From Plantago ovata (taxonomy: Eukaryota; Streptophyta; Magnoliopsida; Lamiales; Plantaginaceae): a DNA stretch of 64,000 nucleotides. The position numbers and the translations under genes were made by a program. The stretch is taken from positions 120,792,880 to 120,856,879 of the forward strand of contig CM051456.1 in assembly GCA_028274465.1 (NCBI GenBank), written 5' to 3'. Positions 1-11,118 of this stretch are shown here, piece by piece. Below the pieces are notes generated by a model. It saw nothing but the letters and a program-made list of their open reading frames with translations, did not search any database and was not told the DNA's origin. Position 1 is the stretch's first letter. Every line of letters starts with the position of its first letter.

Positions 1-144
1 TTGTAAGCTCATTACATTGAGATTCCAGCCTCATCGCTGCTGTAGTAAACATATTTATGGAACCAGTTTCTTTTTTGTTCTTCTCGCTACTTTAGAAGGT
101 TCCATAATACTTCCTTTTTTTCTCTTTTCCTAACTTGTTAAAAG

Positions 145-3100
145 CAGCAGCCTTATCACAGGGAAGTAGTAGCCAAACAGCAAGTCAGTTTCTTCCTCAG
201 TGGCAACCTTCTGCTCATGATGGAAATGTTAATTTTCAGAGTGGGCAAGATCTCATGATCAGGGACCAAACAGTCCAGCAATTTAATGTAAAAAGGGAAG
301 ATGGCTTCTCCAACGAGCTTATTCATTACCCAAGCACATCATCTGAAATTGGATTTCCAAATGCGCAAAATGACCTGAAAACTTTCCCTGTATCCCAACC
401 CATGACCACCCAAACATCTGGAAGTCAACCAGTCGTAATGCACAAGTTAGAACATGAACCAAAACCAGAAGTAGACACACAGATGCAAACTTTGCAAAAT
501 ATCAGTGATCAACAGGCAATACCAATGGGTTCAAATAATCAACATACCTTGGGAATGGAATTGAATGATCAACGGTCTTTATTAGCTGGGATTGGAAATC
601 AAAAAGCAATTATGGGGAACGGCAATAATCAGGATACGGAAACTGTGAATCGACAGAGTACAGGAATGGGCATGGATAGCCAACGGTCAGTGATACCAGG
701 CATGCGAAATCAAGAGTCCATGACAAGTAGTACTGCCCAGCCAGGCACCTCAACGAGAACCAAACAAGTGCCGTTTGGCATGCTTCTTCCTATCATACAA
801 CCACAACTTGACAGGGAAAGAGCTGTGCAGCTCAACACTCTCTACGTTAACCTTAAGGTAGAAATCAGAAGTTCTATTATGGGAAATAATATTATAGTTT
901 AGTTTAATTCCAGTTTGTTTTTATTTAGAATATTAGAATATGGTCACCATTCTATTTTATGAAGAATTCTAGATTCTGTTTAGACCAGCTAAAAAACTAG
1001 CCTGTTGATAATGTGTTCAAGTTTGAATTATTGACGGAGCTTTTTTCTTTTCTTTTTTTTTTAAATGATAATACTGTACAATATAATTTTGATTTATTTT
1101 CCCTCTCTGAGATGATTTTCTTTTGCTTCTCTTGTTAATATTTCATCTATAATGCTCCTTAATATTTCTTCAATTTGTTATATATATAATCTTTTTGTTC
1201 TTCTAATTTCTAAATCCCCCCAACCCCCTTCATATATCTCCAATTCTTCTCTAATTTCTATTATTTAATCTAATAGTGGTGTATTTGTTTCCAGAGAAAT
1301 GAGATCACCAAAGATGACTTTGTTCGTCACATGAGAAGTATTGTTGGTGACCACATGTTAAAAATGGCAGTACTCAAGCTGCAATCGCAAGTATGTTATA
1401 AATGTTCATTCACCACACTTCTAGTTAACTTAAGATACCTTGTTTAATTGTTTCGTAAGATACCTTGTTTAATCGTTTCTTAAGATACCTTGTTTAATCG
1501 TTTCTGTCAATTTTGTGTCTCAAAACCAGCCCCCCAGCCGACAACTGCAAGTTTCATCAACTGGTGAGAATTCTTTTTGCATATCCAGTTATTTTACCTA
1601 TTTGTGCAGAAACCACCAACCTCTTTGCTGACTACGTTGCGTTTTTGCCTTTTCCAGTACAAATGAACACAAACCTAACCAATCTAGCAAGGGATAGTAA
1701 CTCAAGTAACCCTCGTGAGGTGGACAACAAAGCGGATGTACAGGGAGTGCATGTAAGCCAGATGTCAACTTTAGCGTCTGGTGCTGTAAGTCAGGACAGA
1801 AAGCATTCTGTGTTTCCGCCGGGGTCTAATAAGCAGCATACTCACTTCTCACAGACGTCTTTTCCTGCGTATGGGGGTTCTGGGAGCAGTTACCAGCCTT
1901 TCTCGTCAACTACTACATCTATCAGGCCACATACTGCAGCTCATCAGAGCACATCAGTGAAACAGGAACCAGTTGATCAGTCTAGTGAACAACAAAAGGC
2001 AAAATTATTTTCTGCACAGACACAATCTTCTATGTCGCTTATTAAACAAGGACATGCCGCCGCTCCAGGGAATTCGATTGATGAATCTTTCGAGATGCAT
2101 TTATCTAGAACTGTATTCGCGCCACCTGCCAACATGGTATCCAACATTCTTTCTCTCTTTCATTCCAAGTTTGGCATTTGCGTAACACCTGCTTTTTGCC
2201 TCACCACTTTTAAAATTTGGTCAATTTGATATCTTTGTAATGTAGTGCACATACTACATCTTAGTGAATGTTGGCCGAGACTGCAGATAGTAGAGGGAAT
2301 GTGATTGAAGTATTTACTGGTGTGTGGGAATTGGGAAATAGAAGAATTTCCCTACTGCCTATTTTACTGCTTAGATAATTCTGAAAATTATCATAAAACT
2401 ACTAACGCGATATTGTGGTTTTGTGTATCCTGTATAGTTGTATTTGGTAACATATGAATATGAGTTCTAACATTACTACTTTGGTGGAAATTAGAGTTAA
2501 TAGTTGGCATTGGTTGAAAGGATGGCGCTGAAACACTTCCTTTTGTACTTTTAGTAATTAATTTCTAACCTGAATACTTGTTTTTGAGTTGTTCATATTG
2601 CTCTGTATGGGTGAGCAACCCTCTTACTGTGTATTAAATATACTTTCTTATTTTCACAATCTAATCCCAAAAAAAGTATTAAAGTAATATAAAAGAAAAA
2701 GAAAAATTGACTGATGGGTTATTAAGTTTAAGTGATCCTAGAGGTTCGGGCCAATTTTTCTTCTTCTGGATAGTGTTTTATTGGGATTGGCCTTTTTTTT
2801 TTTTGATATTTTTTTTGATAGATTAATTGTAATTTGGGTTTGCATTCTAAGTTCCTGGTAACCAGTCCTTTGCTAAGACTAATTAACTTTCAGATGTAAG
2901 CTTTTCACATGTGGATTTAGTTTCAATCTGGAATCAGTAAATACATGTTATTTGCATCGGTATATGACTTGCAAGATTTTTTATCAACAGTTGTAGTGAG
3001 AGGTTTGTTCATTCAAAATCATGTTTTCTCGTAATCTCCTGAAATGGAGCATTAGAGCCCCTTCCTCGAACTGTCTTGCGCTCTTCAATGTTTAAACACT

Positions 3101-6100
3101 GAATAATTGCCAGATGAAGAATATAAATGATATTTGACAAATTCATGAACCAGAAACATTTATATGCTACAGTATATATTATCAGCTTACGAACATGATA
3201 CAAATTTTGCCATCCTCCTCGCCTAACTTTTCTCAATCATTTTTGTTGTGGGCTGATAAATAACTTTGCTGACCATGTCCCTGTTGTTTTTAGCTCCTAT
3301 CGATCTAATTCTTTTTTCTCCAACTGTTGGGTTGATTCTTGTGTTTCCTTGTTTCTTATTTCTCTGGTAGACGAATTCTCGGGAACCTCCAATTCCCCCT
3401 ACTGGAGCTCCCAAGGCTCTCCCCAGGAAGCCTGTGGTTGGCCAGAAAAAGCCAATGGAAACACCTGTTTCTTCACCTCCATCAAGGTATTTGATGCTTT
3501 TCACAGATGTGCTATTTCATAAAATAGTTTAAGCATAACATATACTTCCTCCATTTCATTAATAACTTCCTAGGTTTCCTTTTTTGGCGTACCATTACAA
3601 ACTTCCTAACTCCAAACAAGGAAAGTTTTATTTCTACTACACAATTTTTTATTATTTCTCTCTCTTTCTTTTATCACTACATTATCATTCTCTCTCATAC
3701 TTTAAATCCACTTACAACTTTAATACCCCACATAAACCAATTTTTTATTAATATTCTTTAATTTTTGTTATTTTTACCACTTAGGAAGTTTTAAAAGAAA
3801 TGGAGGAAGTATTCTATATAGTTATTTCTAAGTATTATTTTACAGTAAGAAGCAAAAGGTGTCTGGAGGCTTCTTGGATCAAAGCATTGAACAGCTCAAT
3901 GATGTTACTGCAGTTAGCGGAGTAAATCTCAGGGTAATCATTTTCAGCAAAGCTATGCACAATAAGTACATGAAATATACTTTGCTCTCTGCTATAGATA
4001 CTACTTGTTTTCATTTTTCATTTTTTACCTGAGCAAGAGATACAAGTTTTACTTTTGAATTAAATTTGTCAAACAGGAAGAGGAGGAGCAGATGCTTTCT
4101 GGGTCAAAGGAAGACAGCCGGATTTCGGAGATATCAAGACGTGTTGTTCAAGAAGAAGAAGAAAAGTTGATTTTGCAGAAGGTTCCACTTCAGAAGAAAG
4201 TGGCAGAAATAAGTTAATATCTATTTTTACTTGGAACACTTTTTTCTTTTGCTTGTCTGAATTATTTTCATTTAGTAATTTTGGAAAGAATTGTCATTAA
4301 GATGGTAAACATTTGCTCGTTATATTCTGATCGCTGGCAGTGGCAAAAAGTGGTGTGAAGACTATGGGCACTGATTTGGAGCGATGCTTGTCTCTGGTGA
4401 GAATGATGAACATAATTATTAAGTTGCTCGTTTAGATGTCAAGGATTAAGAAGCTTAATTTATGAACAGTCTTTTAGCTTTGATGGTCTCATTTAATTAA
4501 ACTTCTTTTTTCCAAAGCCATCTTGAGCATAACCAAACTCCTTGTTTGTTGGATATTCCATTTCTAGTGTGTGGAAGAGAGAATGCGTGGACTCATTTTT
4601 AACCTTATTCGACTGTCAAAGCAGGTTTGTTTTCAAGGTTTTGTTGCCACTTTAGTTTCTCCCTGCCTGTCCAGGATAAAGTGCATTGTAATATATCTTA
4701 GCTAATTAATATAATATGTGCAGCGAGTTGATATGGAGAAGCCAAGACATAGAGTTATCGTTACATCTGATATTAGGCAACAAATTTTGACAATAAACCA
4801 CAAAGCTCGTGAAGAACTGGAAAAGAAACAGGCTGAAACCGAAAAGTCACTAAAACTGACTGATGTAAGCATTCAGTGTTACAATTTTTTGCAAATTTAT
4901 GTAGATTTATTTATTTTATTTTTACTTTTGGTCCTTTCTGTGTAAAGAGTTTCTGACTCTTCTGCGTCTTAATTTTGTTGTATGCAGTCTGAGGGCGGTG
5001 CTACTGGAGATGGAGACAAGGATGAAAACCGTCTAAAATCTGCTAAGGTGTGGAGATTAAATGTATTAATGATCAATTCTGTATAGATGTTATACGACAT
5101 TATATTTTGTCTCAAATTCTGCAGGTTAACAAGGAAGAAGATGATAAGATGCGTGCCACTGCAGCAAATGTTGCTGTTCGAGCTGCAACTGGAGTTGGCG
5201 ATATGTTGTCAAGATGGCAACTAATGGCTGAGGCCAATCAGAAACAGGGAGTAACTGATACAGCGCCATCTGCTTCTCAGCCTGGTAAAGACATGGCACG
5301 AAAAACTTCGCAAGTCTCTACCAAGATCACTAGGGAGAGCCAAGGAGAAAAACGGGACTTTTCCTCTCCTTTTAGCACCCCTGGTAAATTGTCTTTCCAA
5401 TATTTAACCTGCATTCTTACATATGCTGGTGTTCTCTACATTATTAGAGTTGATACTGTATAGGAAAGTTGAGAAACGTTTTCTTGAAAGGTATATAATT
5501 AATTAGATTTATTGATCTTATTAACGAACTTTTTCTGGTAAGCCAAGGTGGGCTAATTTATCAGACCATTTCCACTGAAATCCCTTGAACTCCAACAGAC
5601 CTTTTCCACTTGAAAATCAGCTTGTCATTTCAAGACATGGGAAAATTAGGATATAAGACACTTGAAACTTTTTCAACTACGTTTAATCGTACGAAACGTT
5701 TGCAGAAATATCATTCAGGTGAAGGCTTTTACTGTTGAAAACTTAGCACAAAACATTGCTTCGGGAATTGTAGGAATCATTGATAAGGGAGTACTTGTTT
5801 TGTGGCGTTCTGTTCATAGATGAATTGGTATATAACTATATAGACGTGGACACATTGTAATGGAGAACATTTTCCCCTCTTAGTTTTAGTTATTTACTCA
5901 GATCCACCACTGGCTCACATTCTCCTTGTAAAATGCGTTAGATACCTTATGCGAAGATGTTTTATCATATAGATGACATGTGGGACACATAGATTCTGTT
6001 TTTACTTTGAAGTATGACGGTCTCCGCTATCCTACTTTAAACTTTTCATACACATGCAGGTTCGGGGAGAAAAGTTGGAAGGAATCAAGTGGCTGCACGT

Positions 6101-6220
6101 CGTGTGGCTCGTAGCATCACAGTGAAGGATGTTATTGCTATATTAGAAAGGGAGCCTCAGATGTCAAAGTCAACGTTCATATACCGCTTGTATGAAAGGA
6201 GTGCTGATGCTGCTCTGTAA
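145..6220 (+). CDS. TAF4B: TFIID subunit TAF4/TAF4b (3' part; 5' end outside window)
   Basis: TAF4 is a core subunit of the general transcription factor TFIID and pairs with TAF12 through a histone fold. Thirteen exons are readable: about 145-857, 1295-1390, 1530-1563, 1658-2136, 3371-3486, 3846-3933, 4077-4212, 4341-4396, 4568-4624, 4724-4864, 4988-5047, 5125-5383 and 6060-6220. The first acceptor is uncertain because AG occurs at 144, 147 and 150. An RST domain starts in the first exon ([14 protein letters not shown]) and finishes in the second ([16 protein letters not shown]). The C-terminal TAF4 domain runs from [18 protein letters not shown] through [16 protein letters not shown] and the basic coiled stretch [11 protein letters not shown] to the end, [20 protein letters not shown]. 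The middle is a Q/N/S-rich linker. Phases join without a stop. The upstream exons lie before base 1. Identification is firm; the b-type paralogue name is less so. Confidence 0.93.
1431..1505. repeat. Three tandem 25-bp units inside a TAF4 intron
   Basis: Three head-to-tail copies of TAAGATACCTTGTTTAATCG plus five bases lie at 1431-1455, 1456-1480 and 1481-1505. They differ at only two positions. The array ends 24 bases before the acceptor of exon 1530-1563, so it sits where a branch point would be expected. Confidence 0.85.
3545..3809. mobile_element. Stowaway-type MITE in a TAF4 intron
   Basis: A 265-bp element is flanked by TA on both sides (3543-3544 and 3810-3811). Its ends are inverted copies beginning CTTCCTCCATTTC, followed on each side by a related AACTTCCTA segment. 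TA target site, CTNCCTCC-like ends, small AT-rich body and no coding capacity are the Stowaway (Tc1/mariner) signature. It lies wholly within the intron between exons 3371-3486 and 3846-3933. Confidence 0.82.
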
Positions 6221-6762
6221 AATGTTTGAGAGAACTTCTTGTCTCCGTATGAAATGGGATATAGGTGGCAGGTGGGTATTTAGCTGGTGGTACGAGATTC
6301 CATTAGCGATCCTTAACTTGCAAGTGAAGGACGGTTATAGTAGCAGCTGGTGTTGGGCGGATGCCTGATCCTGATTTATTACCGTGTAGATAGATAAGGA
6401 TAGATTCATAGAAGGAATAGCTATGGTCTTCATCTTTGGTTTTGATTGAAAAACTAACCCAGCTAAATTGCAGTTTCTTCTTATTTATATCCAAAAAACG
6501 AAAAATCATCTTATTTACTGTTTTCTGATGGGAAATCTTGTGTACTTGTGTTCTATCACCACAAGTTGTGCGGGAAAACTATTGTCATTGCAATGCACTT
6601 CCGTCATAATAGTATTGCAGTCGTAAACTTGACATCATTGAGCTGAAATCTCTGTTCATTTCTACGTATGAAATCACGTTTCAATACTAACAAATGTTTA
6701 ATTTATTGGATTTCAAAAAAATTGATATCAGCAAGACAGCAATGAGGAGATCAGATGAAATA
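6221..6762. other. Shared 3' flank of convergent TAF4 and GNA1-like loci
   Basis: This 540-base stretch separates the TAF4 stop from the end of the GNA1-like copy on the other strand. It should contain both 3' ends. I see no coding region or repeat in it. Confidence 0.5.
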
Positions 6763-7213
6763 CTATAACATCTGAACTTCCTTTTCCTTGAAACCACATT
6801 TTTCATAAAACGTTTTGTTCTCGACACTGCAATCGAGAATCACCTTGTAGCAACCGCGGCCCGGGCATGATCTGAAAGGAACTCTACAATTTTCTTGCCT
6901 AATTGCTTTCCTCTAACACTAGAATCTACCACCACATCTTCAATATGACCAACTTTGCACAATTCCGTATAAACTTCTTTTCAATAAACACACTACCAGT
7001 GGCAACAATCTTCCCTGCATTACCTTCTATCACGCATATCACATGATCATCACCATACTGAGCAAGCTCCTGAAATCGTTCTTCGAATGCCTTGTTGGAG
7101 ACAGAATCGCAAACTGTCAGTTGTTGCAGCAACTCGATGAACCCCTTGCTTATGTCTGAGATCTCTAACTTCCTAACAATGAATGCTTCATCTAAAGAAT
7201 CAGTGGCTTGCAT
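6763..7213 (-). pseudogene. Glucosamine-6-phosphate N-acetyltransferase (GNA1) copy with frameshifts
   Basis: GNA1 is a small cytosolic GNAT enzyme that acetylates glucosamine 6-phosphate on the way to UDP-GlcNAc. Reading from 7213, the first part matches the family: FIVRKLEISDISKGFIELL, YGDDHVICVIEGNAGKIVAT, then EKKFIRNC. Near 6949-6956 a base appears lost in an A run, and the reading would stop at VLKMWW. The adjacent frame resumes with HIEDVVVDSSVRGKQLGKK. Near 6852-6866 the frame is lost again and resumes with GCYKVILDCSVENKTFYEKC. A TAG at 6763-6765 removes the last few residues (family ends in KYF). An acceptor-like TTTTCCAG just upstream of the start, and a donor-like CTCAG-GTCAGC near 9338 on the same strand, suggest a leader intron, so this is not a simple processed copy. 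Sequencing error is the alternative. Confidence 0.75.
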
Positions 7214-7749
7214 CTTTACTTGAACAACCCTTGAGCAGTGATTCTGGAAAAGAAAAAAAGATGAGTAATCGAATGGTGATCCGAAAACAAGAAAATGAAG
7301 CATAAGTCACCAAAATGGCAAAATCCAACAGTGAAATGTAGTGAGAGCAGAGTAAACAACACATCGTATGTACATTACAAAGTAACTTAATCTCAGATCA
7401 TTTTCAAGTCGGAAGAGAGCTTAAAATGTCTGCTTGTTTCACCGACTCCAAGAACACAAGATATAATCAAGTCACCAAAACCCAGCATATAATGTAGTGA
7501 CTGAGAAGATAATAATGAACACATGGACATCACAAAGTAACTTAATATGTGAACATTTTCGAGTCAGAAGAGACGTGAAAGTTGAAACGTCTGCTTGTTT
7601 TTACAGTAGGCAATTAGAGATAATAAGTGTGACAGAAAAGGAATGCATACAGTCTAGCATTATCATTCTATGCTCAAAGGTTCAAACAAATTAGATTGAT
7701 TTTTAAAGGGTGGATGATATACATAGCCCCAAAGATGGTCAAAATCATG

Positions 7750-7766
7750 CCCCCCCCCCCCCCCCC
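7750..7766. repeat. C17 homopolymer
   Basis: Seventeen C in a row in the probable leader intron of the GNA1-like locus. The length is uncertain on any sequencing platform. Confidence 0.8.
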
Positions 7767-8011
7767 AGTCTGGACACTTAGTCAAACCAAGTTCTGAAAC
7801 GTACAACAGCATGTATGAGAAACCTGTACATCTCCAAGCAAGAAAATACATAAACTCAACTCTGTCACATATCCAAAGAAACACCACTCTAGAACAATAT
7901 TCAAATGAATGGCCTTTTAGAATCGGAATTTCGATATTATATAATACTACCTCCTGTTGTGATTTCTGATGAAATAATCTGGACTGGAGTAGAAAAGAAT
8001 TACAGTAGAAA

Positions 8012-9193
8012 GCATTAAAGGAGTAAATGGCATAAAATCCCCTCCAATTATCATAAACAAACACAAAACCCCCTCAATTATTTAAATTGCGTTAAACCCC
8101 CCGATTTTATATTAAATACTGCATCAGTTACCGTCACTGTCATTCTGTTAAAATACAACCTAACGGAGTTAACTTTGGAGTCTTTATCATCCATCTTCAT
8201 GAATATAATTTAATAATATGCATAATTTCTTTATTTAATAAGGAGTATCATATTTTGCATGTACCTTCCTAATATATGAAGATTATCCTGTCACTTCTTG
8301 TTAATTGTTAATTACTCCTATAGACTATAGTTCTAATTATTTGTTCAAGTTTCTTTTTTCAATTTAAAAATATGTAGTAATATATTTTTATTGTAAAATC
8401 CATAACAATAAAGTAATCTCAATATTCGGTAAAATATTTCGCATTTAGTTATAGTGGTAATTTTTAGTTTCGAATTACTCCTAAATTATTAAACCTTGCC
8501 GGACAATTTTTTTTAAAAAAAATGGTAAACATGACTCCCTCTCCCACATGAATAATGTGTCGTTTGATTCTTTTAGATCGACTTTAATCATAAATTACTC
8601 TTAAAATATACTGGATACATATTTAATAAATTATATTATAAAATGGAAACGTACGTACTCCATCCGTTCCACTACAATTATCTAATTTTGATTTTTTTCG
8701 ATTAATTGTGTTCGATTTAAACTATAAATAACTTTTAAACCAAAATGATAAAATATATAATAAATTTATATTATACAAAATTTAATGTATATATATTCAT
8801 GAGTTTAAGAGTAATTTATGGGGTGAGGGGGATTTTATACTTTTTTTATCGGAGTGTTTAACAATCTTTACAGAATATAATATAAAAGGGATTAAAATAA
8901 CTAAATAAATAGATATCTCCACTGTTTAACCTACAGATAGTAAAATAATGATGGAAAATACAACATTAATAAAGCATGCAATTTAACTATTTTAAAATTT
9001 GAAGTTTGATTGACATTTTTACATTTTCCCATAGCCCAATCTCACAAACAGCTCGTGTAAGATACACTCCGTTAAATTAGACGAAAAGGGCATGTGTGTA
9101 GAGTTTATTATAAATTGAGGGGGTTTGACGCAATTTAAATAATTGAGGGGTTCGTGCTTTTTTATTTAATAATGCTATTTACTCGCATTAAAG
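8012..9193. mobile_element. Non-autonomous Mutator-type element with 9-bp target duplication
   Basis: The element spans 8021-9184 (1164 bp). The 9-base sequence GCATTAAAG flanks it directly at 8012-8020 and 9185-9193. The termini are inverted: GAGTAAATGGCAT on the left, and the complement of ATGCTATTTACTC on the right. Further in, a second long inverted block, CCCCTCAATTATTTAAATTG with continuation at about 8070-8101, pairs with 9118-9150. A 9-bp duplication with long inverted ends fits MULE-type transposons. No transposase frame is visible, so it needs a partner in trans. It sits in the probable leader intron of the GNA1-like locus. Confidence 0.85.
8656..8790. mobile_element. Stowaway-like end nested inside the Mutator-type element
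   Basis: The motif TACTCCATCCGTTCCACTAC at 8656 resembles a Stowaway terminus and leads into a typical AT-rich body. I could not find the matching right terminus before the outer element's own sequence returns, so this is a partial copy or a chance match. The right boundary is approximate. Confidence 0.4.
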
Positions 9194-9639
9194 GTAACAA
9201 ATCCATTTCAATACAATGCACGCACAGTAACACAGCTGATTGATCAAGCTAGAAAATTAATAGCACTGATTCAATAAAAAATCTTCACACCGGCAACATT
9301 GTAAAATTATCAGAGAAAAAGAAGATCGAAGCTGACCTGAGGAAGATTCAAAGCCTATCAATCGGAATCAAATGCCACGGTACATATTTGCTGCAGAGAG
9401 CGATAATTCGCCAGCTTTTATTGGACCGAACTAACCTGGTTTTCGTTAACAATACTTAAATTTAAATGGCTTGGCTGAAGCTCGGTTCGAATCGAATCTA
9501 GCTTTTTCAATACTAAATGGTTTGGTTCAGATTGTTAATATTCAAGCTTGATTTTCGGTTAAGAGTCGAGCCTTAACGCTTTCTTAATTTCAAATTGGAT
9601 TCAGTTGCATTATTCTGTTTCGCAAAACAAATTGATAAG

Positions 9640-10240
9640 GTGACTGATACCTAGTGTTGTTATGTGAGCGGAGTCTTATCGAGTACTCAACTTGGCTCGG
9701 TTCGGCTCTATAAGGTTTTCAAGTCGAGCTCGATCCTAAATTTATGCTCCTTTCATTAACGAGCCGAGCCGGCTTGATAAATACTCAGCTTGACTCAACA
9801 TTTTCAAGTCCACCAGTTCATTTTGAATTATTTATGTTTGAATTTCGTTAGACTTTCATAATTTTATCATTTGACATGTTGATTGATAATGTGTAATCTT
9901 AAATTTCTTTATTTTAACATCTTATTTCATACTTGTACATGTTTTTTTTTTTTTTTTAATTTCATCATGAGCTCGGCTCGAGAAGTTTCAAGCCGAACAA
10001 GCCGAGCCCGAGCCTTATTTTATGCTCGTTTTCTTAACAAGTCAAGGTCCAACTCGACAATACTCGACTCAGCTCATTTAACAGCTCCACTGATAGCTGA
10101 TAAGATGATGGGTAGTGGGTACTCGACTCGACTCGTTTAACATCACTAATGATAGTTGATCATGTAACTGAAAGCTGATAAGATGATGGATACTCGGCTC
10201 GAATCGTTTAACGGCACTGGTGATAACTTATAAGATCATT
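9640..10240. repeat. Degenerate repeats rich in GAGCC/CTCGACTCG motifs
   Basis: Repeated words such as GAGCCGAGCC, CAAGCCGAGCC and ACTCGACTCGACTCG recur through this stretch. Two longer direct repeats are visible. One block resembling TTTATGCTCNTTT...TTAAC is at about 9740-9800 and 10015-10082. A block with GCTGATAAGATGATGG followed by ACTCG...CGTTTAAC is at about 10094-10140 and 10172-10211. This looks like the eroded end of an unidentified transposon. It lies in the gap between the GNA1-like locus and SPT4. Confidence 0.5.
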
Positions 10241-11118
10241 CACCTTATTTTTTAATAATTTAAATTAATTATTTAAATCAGACATTTATTAAACATGTTT
10301 ATTATAATTAAATGTGTCAAATAAGTAAGTTGAAATCATCTTTTATTTTATAAGTGATCAGTAAAGTGTTGCCAAACACGCATTAGGTTCATTTCAATTC
10401 GATTCATATCAACCGTAGTTAAATTAAGTTAAGTTAAATTCACTTTAATTTAGATTTTTTTATAGACGAATTAAAGCAAAGCCTAACTAAATGGTCCGGT
10501 TCAGCTCGTTCTAAAGCTCGTTTTGATCGATAAAATATTACTATTATCTGAATTAATTAGAGTCTCACTCTGGACCATCATTTTGTGAGTCTAGAAATTT
10601 CACACAAGAAACCTGGGAAGCTCTTGTTGCCAGTGATCAAGAACTTGCTCCGACCAAGGTATCGAATTTCTCTATCCCTCCTACTTTTCGCCCTTCGCCA
10701 CTCTCAGTTTCGCAAACTAGGGTTTACGACTTCCTTGATTTGTCCTTATTAAAACGCTTGGCTTTGTGTTTCATTTGGATTATATGAACAAACTCAATGT
10801 ACTATAGTTGTATTACCAGGCCTATCAAAGCTGAATGAATTTTTCCTCTTGAATCTTGGAAATCTTTGCTATAGATAGTTTCAAGTTGTGATATTATTCT
10901 TATCTCGTGTAGTGTAGATAGAAACGCTGTCGTTTTGATTATGTCTTCTGGGCTTGTTTTTTTTCTTTTTTTTTTGTTTTTTTTCTCCCATGATGGAAAA
11001 TTCAAAAAATTATGAACTGTGTGAGTTCTTATACTGGACCTGGTAGCTTATCATAGTAAAGAAAGTAGTTAGTATCCTTCATTCAAGTCATGTTTTAAGC
11101 TTCAATCATGATAGGAAA

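Noticed and set aside
7663-8064. A 133-codon minus-strand frame
   Set aside because: It runs through the C17 homopolymer and the end of the Mutator-type element; the peptide has no family pattern.
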